This document shows, in pieces, positions 33,152 to 37,570 of a stretch of DNA of 37,570 nucleotides. Location of the stretch: the NCBI GenBank assembly GCA_003241285.1, contig QFOT01000004.1, forward strand, positions 1-37,570, read 5' to 3'. Position 1 is the stretch's first letter. Each line of letters begins with the position of its first letter. Under the pieces are notes generated by a model, which saw nothing but the letters and a program-made list of their open reading frames with translations, was not told the DNA's origin and ran no database searches. The position numbers and the translations under genes were made by a program. The DNA is from Micavibrio aeruginosavorus (GTDB taxonomy: Bacteria; Pseudomonadota; Alphaproteobacteria; Micavibrionales; Micavibrionaceae).

Positions 33152-34729
33152 ATGCCTAAAGTACTGATCGCCGATAAAATGGACAAACTGGCGGAGGATA
33201 TATTCCGTGCCCGGGGAATTGATTACGATATCAAAACTGGTCTCTCTCCTGAAGAAATCAAAAAAATTGTAAATGATTATGACGGAATTGCGGCTCGTTC
33301 TTCCGCCAAGATCAATGCTGATGTTATTTCCGGTATTACCCGCGTTAAAGTTATAGGCCGCGCCGGGATTGGCGTCGATACTATAGATGTCCCTGCCGCG
33401 ACTGCTGCTGGTATTGTCGTGATGAACACGCCTTTTGGTAATTCTATTACGACGGCTGAACATGCGATCTCGATGATGATGGCGCTGGCGCGTCAAATTC
33501 CGCAAGCCAATGAATCGACCCATGCCGGAAAATGGGAAAAATCGAAATTCATGGGCGTTGAATTATTTAACAAAACGCTCGGCGTGATCGGCGCTGGTAA
33601 TATCGGCTCTATCGTAATTCGCCGCGCTATTGGCCTTGAAATGAAAGTCATCGCTTATGACCCGTTTCTGTCTGCTGAAAAAGCGGCAGAGCTGGGCGTT
33701 GAAAAAGTAGAGTTGGATCAATTGCTGGAGCGGTCGGATTTCATTACGATCCATGTACCGAAGACCGATAAGACCAACAAGATGATCGATAAAGCGGCGC
33801 TCGCTAAAATGAAAAAAGGCGTTCGCATTATCAACTGCGCGCGTGGCGGTCTGATCGTCGAAGCAGATTTAAAAGAGGCGTTGGATAGCGGTCATGTGGC
33901 TGGCGCGGCGCTTGACGTTTTTGAAACGGAACCGGCGACAGAAAATATTTTATTCGGTCATCCGAATGTCATCTGCACGCCTCATTTAGGCGCGTCAACA
34001 TCTGAAGCGCAAGTTAATGTGGCAATTCAAGTGGCAGAGCAAATGTCAGATTTTCTTTTGACAGGCGCGGTAGCCAATGCGGTTAATATGCCGTCTATTT
34101 CTGCCGAAGATGCGCCGAAGTTAAAACCTTATATGGCGCTGGCGACAGAGCTGGGCAGTTTCGCCGGACAGATTACCGAGACGGCTTTCAAAAAAGTAGA
34201 GATCGAATATATCGGTGCGGCAGTCAAATTGAATACCAAGCCGTTGACCGCTTGCGTATTGGCGGCATTGCTTAGCGCGATATCGGATTCCGTAAACATG
34301 GTGAATGCGCCGGAGATTGCAAAATCGAAAGGCATCGTCGTATCTGAAACCAAAACAGATAGCGATCCGCAATGGCCGACAGGTATCCGTTTGAAAGTTG
34401 AAACAGAAGGCCGCACCAAAGAATTGACCGGCACCCTATTTGCCGGGAAAGAACCGCGTATCGTTAATATCGAAGGCGTGCCGATCGAAGCGGATATCAC
34501 CGAGCATATGCTGTTTATCCGCAACGAGGACAAGCCGGGTATGATCGGTGGCTTAGGGACTATCCTTGCTGAAAACGGGCACAATATTGCCGATTTTCGT
34601 CTGGGGCGCGTCGAAGCCGGTAAAACTGCCGTAGCCTTGGTTGCGCTGGATCGTGAGTTACCTGATGACGTCTTCGCCAAGGTCGAGGCTTTGCCGCAGA
34701 TCAATCAGGTTAAGCGGTTGAAGTTTTAA
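33152..34729 (+). CDS. serA: D-3-phosphoglycerate dehydrogenase, long type
   Basis: A 525-residue enzyme committing 3-phosphoglycerate to serine. The substrate domain flanks an NAD domain with GAGNIG (147-152, GxGxxG). Catalytic residues are Arg231 (NCARGGL), Glu260 (FETEP) and His278 (TPHLGAST). An allosteric substrate-binding domain (about 320-450) and C-terminal ACT domain (LFIRNEDKPGMIGGLGTILAENGHNIADF, about 452-525) match the Mycobacterium/mammal long type, which often shows serine feedback. It ends by sharing TTAA (34726-34729) with the convergent gene. Confidence 0.96.
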   Translation: MPKVLIADKMDKLAEDIFRARGIDYDIKTGLSPEEIKKIVNDYDGIAARSSAKINADVISGITRVKVIGRAGIGVDTIDVPAATAAGIVVMNTPFGNSITTAEHAISMMMALARQIPQANESTHAGKWEKSKFMGVELFNKTLGVIGAGNIGSIVIRRAIGLEMKVIAYDPFLSAEKAAELGVEKVELDQLLERSDFITIHVPKTDKTNKMIDKAALAKMKKGVRIINCARGGLIVEADLKEALDSGHVAGAALDVFETEPATENILFGHPNVICTPHLGASTSEAQVNVAIQVAEQMSDFLLTGAVANAVNMPSISAEDAPKLKPYMALATELGSFAGQITETAFKKVEIEYIGAAVKLNTKPLTACVLAALLSAISDSVNMVNAPEIAKSKGIVVSETKTDSDPQWPTGIRLKVETEGRTKELTGTLFAGKEPRIVNIEGVPIEADITEHMLFIRNEDKPGMIGGLGTILAENGHNIADFRLGRVEAGKTAVALVALDRELPDDVFAKVEALPQINQVKRLKF

Positions 34730-35211
34730 GAGTTTTTCTTAGCCAGATATCGGCCACAGGCTTGGCGCAGTTCTTTTTCCAGCATTGCACCGGCCTGCCC
34801 GCCATTCCCTGACATCTTCTGTGAGATTATCAGCACTAACGTCCGGTGATGTGCCTCGACAATCGCAAGCGCGTTTTTATCGAGTGTTCCGATGCTTTCA
34901 AGGAAATTGAGCATGATGTTAGCTAGCGTGGTTACCAAATCATATTTAAACATCTGTGCGTTGGCTTTTAATTCCATCACAGGCTTTATAACGGCCTCTA
35001 TAAGCTCTTTTTTTTCTGCATCTTTCGTGCGGGCGACATGAACGGCGTCCTGAAGCTTTGTCAGCAGCATCTTGGCTATGGGGAAAAAATCTTCATCATT
35101 CTTAATAATAGCGTCTTCCGCCTTCAGGACTTTTTCTGCCGGAATTATGCCAGAGCCGGCTTTCATTTGCAGCGAGCGGGACGCCTTTATAATTTTTGTT
35201 TTTGACTGCAT
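34726..35211 (-). CDS. All-helical protein of unknown function, paired with a REC protein
   Basis: A 161-residue soluble protein predicted almost wholly helical. A basic, Lys-rich N-terminus is followed by helices around 38-85 (MLLTKLQDAVHVARTKDAEKKEL), 95-120 and 120-158 (NALAIVEAHHRTLVLIISQKM, then LEKELRQACGRYLAKK). I do not recognise the family. It follows the receiver gene by 3 bases and probably forms an operon with it, so a role as interaction partner, phosphotransfer-like helical bundle or CheZ-like phosphatase is possible. The conserved-looking EAHHR motif contains two adjacent His that could be tested. No catalytic family is claimed. Confidence 0.75.
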   Translation of the reverse strand: MQSKTKIIKASRSLQMKAGSGIIPAEKVLKAEDAIIKNDEDFFPIAKMLLTKLQDAVHVARTKDAEKKELIEAVIKPVMELKANAQMFKYDLVTTLANIMLNFLESIGTLDKNALAIVEAHHRTLVLIISQKMSGNGGQAGAMLEKELRQACGRYLAKKNS

Positions 35212-35214
35212 AAT

Positions 35215-35754
35215 TTAATCCCCGAACTCAATCGTCCATTTCTTCTCAGATGGATTACTCGTCTGCCGTTCGTTTTCGCGGCGCCTTGGCCCCGAATAGG
35301 TGTCTTCTTTTCGGCGGCGCCTGTCTGGTCCAAAATATTCTTTGATAGAAACGAAATCACGCGGATTATTAATTACATGCATAATGCGCTTGGAAACATC
35401 AATGGCAGTAAACGGCTTAACTAGGAATTCTGTAACTCCCGCATCTCGCGCTTCTTCAACCCGTGACAAGGAGCTGTAACCAGTCAGCAGAATCACCGGG
35501 ACCATTTTATTGGGCGAATAAATATTGTTGCGGATTTTCCGTGTCATCTCCAGCCCATCGCCCGGGCTCATCAACCAGTCGGTGATGACGATATCCGGAT
35601 TATGCCGCTGAAACATTTCAAATCCCTGAACGCCGTTAGAAGCCTTTAAAGGTTTTGGAAAGCCAAGGCTTGTCAGTACAGAAACCAGAAGCTTCTGCAT
35701 GGCGGGTGTATCTTCAACAACTAGAATAGAGAGCTTATCAAGGGCAAGGGTCAT
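35215..35754 (-). CDS. Response regulator, REC domain with basic C-terminal tail
   Basis: A 179-residue receiver protein. The acidic pocket is VVEDTPAM, the acceptor is Asp59 in IVITDWLMSPGDG, the switch Thr lies in LLTGYSS, and the Lys in EFLVKPFTA. The 55-residue tail is not a known output domain; it contains two copies of a GPDRRR/GPRRR motif (EYFGPDRRRRKED and YSGPRRREN) and ends WTIEFGD. Receivers with this GPDRRR tail occur in alphaproteobacteria, some near motility genes. It lies just before the unknown helical gene. A candidate small RNA or leader lies 79-157 bases upstream. Confidence 0.9.
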   Translation of the reverse strand: MTLALDKLSILVVEDTPAMQKLLVSVLTSLGFPKPLKASNGVQGFEMFQRHNPDIVITDWLMSPGDGLEMTRKIRNNIYSPNKMVPVILLTGYSSLSRVEEARDAGVTEFLVKPFTAIDVSKRIMHVINNPRDFVSIKEYFGPDRRRRKEDTYSGPRRRENERQTSNPSEKKWTIEFGD

Positions 35755-35832
35755 GATTCTGGTTCGGTTAATCCAAAGGAAGCCTTACCAAGATTGTAAT
35801 AAAATTTTATGAATAAATGATTGCCGGGAATG

Positions 35833-35909
35833 AAAACAAAAAAGATCCCGGTGCCTCACCCTCAATACCGCTCGGTTTGTCCGAGCAGCTTAAGGATAGG
35901 ACCGGGATC
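35833..35909 (-). terminator. Strong intrinsic terminator ending the candidate small RNA
   Basis: On the minus strand GATCCCGGT (35852-35844 pairs with 35909-35901) forms a 9-bp outer stem, with inner pairing and a GCTCGG/CCGAGC apical stem at 35870-35886. It is followed directly by TTTTTTGTTTT (35843-35833). Confidence 0.75.
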
Positions 35910-35911
35910 CT
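35836..35911 (-). ncRNA. Candidate ~75-nt hairpin small RNA or riboregulatory leader
   Basis: A start is predicted at about 35911, seven bases after a consensus -10. The RNA would fold into one long hairpin with 5' and 3' ends paired (35909-35901 with 35852-35844), an internal CCTATCCT/AGGGTgAGG stem and a 6-bp apical stem GCTCGG/CCGAGC with a 5-base loop, then a T6 tract. Downstream, TTCCCGG (35830-35824) could instead pair with the CCGGGA of the terminator's 3' arm, as in an attenuator. The response regulator starts 82 bases after the tract, so this is either an independent sRNA or its leader. I recognise no Rfam family: it lacks the SRP GGAA loop, and resemblance of the opposite-strand apical loop to 6S RNA is slight. 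Confidence 0.5.
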
Positions 35912-36609
35912 GTTTTGATTATAAGGCTCCTTTTGGGAAATTACAACTTTTGGCTGCAATTTACCGTTAAAGGCGTCTGCTGCTGTCAATTTCAGGAAAT
36001 CCAGGCCGCTAAACCCTTGTTGTTTCCTAATAATCTGTAAATCCAATCAAGGACTTACATTATTTATCGTGGTGACAGACCACGCAGACATCCGATTTGC
36101 AACTCGAATGCTTTTTCGAGTGCCGATCCGCATAATCCCTTGCCCTTGTCATCGTCCTTACGGAACCGGATATTTTAAAGCCTGTTTTTCATATGTTTTT
36201 TCGTCCACGACGACAGGTTCAGGCTATCCGGCGGCGGGACTACTCCCGGCGCTCTTGGAATTTACATGGCTCCTAGAAAGTAAACTTTTCAGAAGCAGTT
36301 AGCAGCTAACCCAAGATGTAAACTCTGAAAACGGGGACCACCCGTCTTCTGTCTTTGGAAATGATTTCTAAAAGATCCCCGAAAGGCTCATTCTAGAAAA
36401 CGTTCTTTATAAAAAGAACAAATTCGGCTGACATTCAAAGGGTGAGCTATTTTTGAAAGCGAGTCGAGTCAAAAAAACAGAAAACTAAAATTATTTCTAA
36501 TGGCAAAAGTTATCATCAGGCTGGCGTATCAGCCTAAATTGTTGCTTTAGTTTTTATATCCGGGGACTGCACATATTTATACAAAGGATATCCACAAACA
36601 GCTGTGTTC
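35912..36609. other. Long gene-free region with many inverted repeats
   Basis: No convincing protein gene is seen in about 700 bases, unlike the rest of the window. Small hairpins include 36068-36084 (CGTGGT/ACCACG), 36102-36121 (ACTCGAA/TTCGAGT), 36235-36248 (CGGGA/TCCCG), 36298-36310 (GTTAGC-A-GCTAAC), 36402-36419 (GTTCTTT/AAAGAAC) and 36518-36535 (AGGCTG/CAGCCT). Open frames at 35807-36046 (-) and 36069-36302 (+) have no family features. The region may hold further RNAs, operators or decayed sequence. Confidence 0.55.
35918..35946 (-). promoter_or_regulatory. Sigma70 promoter for the candidate small RNA
   Basis: On the minus strand TTGTAA (35946-35941), a 17-base spacer and a perfect TATAAT (35923-35918) form the best promoter match I found in the window. 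The predicted start at about 35911 is the first base before the GGATCCCGG stem. Confidence 0.6.
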
Positions 36610-37083
36610 TTAATTTAATTGCCAGATCATGAAATTCAGGTAGCTGGCGAAACAGATCCAAAGAAAGTAAGGGATAAGAAGCTTGGCGGCGATTCGGTCT
36701 GCATGCTTCAATAGGTAAATAAGTGCGGCTACACATGCGATTAATCCTACAATCCAGATAAAAGACAAGCCAAGCCAGTGATAATAAAAGAATAAATAAC
36801 TCCAGGCCCAGTTCAAAAGAGTTTGAAGAATAAAAATAATTTTTATTTTTTTACCCTGATTTCTATTCCACACACGCCATCCCACCGAGGCGATCATGAT
36901 ATAGAGAGCCGACCAGACTATGGGGAAAATAAAATCTGGCGGATTAAGTGGCGGTTTTGAAAGGATCTCATACCAGCCGGGAATGGCATGGCGTGTCATA
37001 TTGCCAATGAAAGAGGCAACACCTAAATAAGCCAAAATCCAGATTGGCAGTGTCCAGTAAGATTTTATAGAAATGCGCGTCAC
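36610..37083 (-). CDS. tspO: TspO/MBR family tryptophan-rich sensory protein
   Basis: A 157-residue protein with five predicted membrane helices. WYEILSKPPLNPPDFIFPIVWSALYIMIASVGWRVW carries the family WYxxLxKPxxxPP and FPxxWxxLY elements, and the last helix has the SYLNFMIWQLN ending. TspO binds porphyrins and affects tetrapyrrole or stress responses in alphaproteobacteria such as Rhodobacter. The gene is divergent from the TerC-family gene with a 74-base gap and is followed by the 855-base gene-poor stretch. Confidence 0.95.
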   Translation of the reverse strand: MTRISIKSYWTLPIWILAYLGVASFIGNMTRHAIPGWYEILSKPPLNPPDFIFPIVWSALYIMIASVGWRVWNRNQGKKIKIIFILQTLLNWAWSYLFFYYHWLGLSFIWIVGLIACVAALIYLLKHADRIAAKLLIPYFLWICFASYLNFMIWQLN

Positions 37084-37157
37084 AGGATTGTCCTTTATTT
37101 TAAGGTCGTTATATCTTATGAATTGAGAATAATTTAATAAATCAAAAGGTTATCTAA

Positions 37158-37570
37158 ATGGAAATTCTACTCGATCCAGCCGTATGGGCCAGTTTTATCA
37201 CTCTTCTTGCCTTGGAAGTAGTGCTCGGCATCGATAATTTGATCCTGATTTCTATTTTATCCGACAAGCTTCCTGAACATCAGCGCAATACAGCGCGTAA
37301 ACTGGGTCTTGTAGTCGCCCTTGTTTCCCGTATAGCCCTTTTATCGCTTATTTTCATACTGGCGGGCCTTACCACGCCATTATTCACCGCTTTCGGTAAT
37401 GATTTCTCATGGAGAGAAATTATCCTCGTTATAGGCGGCTTGTTTCTTCTGGCAAAAGGAACGACGGAAATACATCACAAGATTGAAGGTGCTGAAGAAG
37501 AGGTGCCGGCCCACTTCTTCAGCATGGTCTTATTTTGTCCAAGTTTGGACTGCTGCTGCTGCCTTCCACT
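37158..37570 (+). CDS. TerC family membrane protein, N-terminal part
   Basis: The frame starts with ATG at 37158 and is still open at the window end (137 codons). The first 115 residues are typical of TerC/YgdQ/YoaE proteins: WASFITLLALEVVLGIDNLILISILSDKLPEHQR with the metal-site Asp of GIDN, a second helix, LFTAFGNDFSWREIILVIGGLFLLAKGTTEIHHKIEG. Related proteins take part in manganese export. The last 20 residues (FFSMVLFCPSLDCCCCLP) do not look like the family, which normally has a second Asp-containing helix here, and coincide with an inverted repeat, so a frameshift or end-of-assembly error is possible. Confidence 0.85.
   Translation, partial: MEILLDPAVWASFITLLALEVVLGIDNLILISILSDKLPEHQRNTARKLGLVVALVSRIALLSLIFILAGLTTPLFTAFGNDFSWREIILVIGGLFLLAKGTTEIHHKIEGAEEEVPAHFFSMVLFCPSLDCCCCLP
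37490..37524. repeat. 11-bp perfect inverted repeat near the window end
   Basis: TGCTGAAGAAG (37490-37500) and CTTCTTCAGCA (37514-37524) flank a 13-base spacer inside the TerC frame, exactly where the protein stops resembling the family. Confidence 0.7.

Noticed and set aside
35844..35909. Similarity of the plus-strand apical loop (GCTCGG-TTTGT-CCGAGCAGC) to 6S RNA, and its AGCAGC-AAGG stretch to SRP RNA
   Set aside because: The 6S central bubble and TTGAAC/GTTCAA arm, and the SRP GGAA tetraloop, are absent. The promoter and terminator are on the minus strand.
35807..36046. 79-codon open frame on the minus strand
   Set aside because: It runs through the promoter, hairpin and T-tract of the candidate RNA, has no family features and its composition looks random.
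36069..36302. 77-codon open frame on the plus strand
   Set aside because: There is no clear ribosome site or domain, and it spans several palindromes. It is probably chance.
36283..36312. Short frame ending AVSS-stop preceded by TAG, reminiscent of a tmRNA tag region
   Set aside because: The resume codon is not Ala, the tag does not end in AA, and no tRNA-like TTCGACG or T-arm with CCA is found nearby.
1..37570. CRISPR arrays, insertion sequences, toxin-antitoxin pairs or phage-defence genes
   Set aside because: I saw no regularly spaced direct repeats, transposase or integrase motifs, or recognisable defence domains. The AAA+ protein has no defence neighbours.

Overview
The window looks like chromosomal DNA from an alphaproteobacterium of moderate G+C (upper 40s by eye). 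Supporting signs are a type II (Methanosarcina-like) SerC, a DUF3309 mini-protein, a DUF1775/DUF2946 copper module, a Rsm22-type methyltransferase and EcfG-like promoter motifs. The set recalls Rhodospirillales or Micavibrio-like lineages, but this placement is an inference. Genes are tightly packed: many same-strand pairs overlap by ATGA or GTGA, and three convergent pairs share a palindromic stop. I see no phage, transposon or CRISPR.

Layout. 1-1.9 kb: hydrolase tail, membrane protein, tRNA-Ser(GGA), and a greB-HD hydrolase operon. 1.9-6.6 kb: a large, divergent phosphoenolpyruvate carboxylase-like protein, then a cold shock protein-dusB-thioesterase operon. 6.6-9.6 kb: PLD-family lipoprotein, RluB and a small lipoprotein. 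9.5-12.6 kb: a probable copper cluster (TonB-dependent receptor, YcnI/DUF1775, DUF2946). 12.6-13.5 kb: three very small envelope proteins, two of them below usual ORF cut-offs, with back-to-back EcfG-like stress promoter candidates. 13.5-19.6 kb: a signalling block (CHASE3 histidine kinase, Rcp1-like response regulator, soluble REC-histidine kinase, MFS exporter, then a convergent CHASE3-GAF-GGDEF diguanylate cyclase). 19.6-25.4 kb: AsmA, endonuclease V, EEP-family phosphatase, Rsm22-like methyltransferase and a MATE exporter, all on the minus strand. 25.5-28.9 kb: RsmC-like and RsuA-like rRNA modification enzymes, a SIMPL protein and a YeiH-type exporter. 28.9-34.7 kb: topoisomerase IB, a stand-alone ClpB-D1-like ATPase, and the complete phosphorylated serine pathway (serB divergent from serC-serA). 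34.7-35.8 kb: an unknown helical protein and a response regulator. 35.76-36.6 kb: an 855-base region without a convincing protein gene that holds a good candidate small RNA. 36.6-37.57 kb: TspO and the start of a TerC-family gene cut by the window edge.

How they work together. SerA, SerC and SerB convert 3-phosphoglycerate to serine. The copper genes look like a periplasmic capture and uptake unit. The two CHASE3 sensors flanking one response regulator and one hybrid kinase suggest a phosphorelay close to c-di-GMP output. The most novel items are the candidate sRNA or attenuator at about 35.83-35.95 kb, the PEPC homologue lacking usual catalytic residues, and the serB-linked single-module AAA+ protein that appears to lack the aromatic pore loop.
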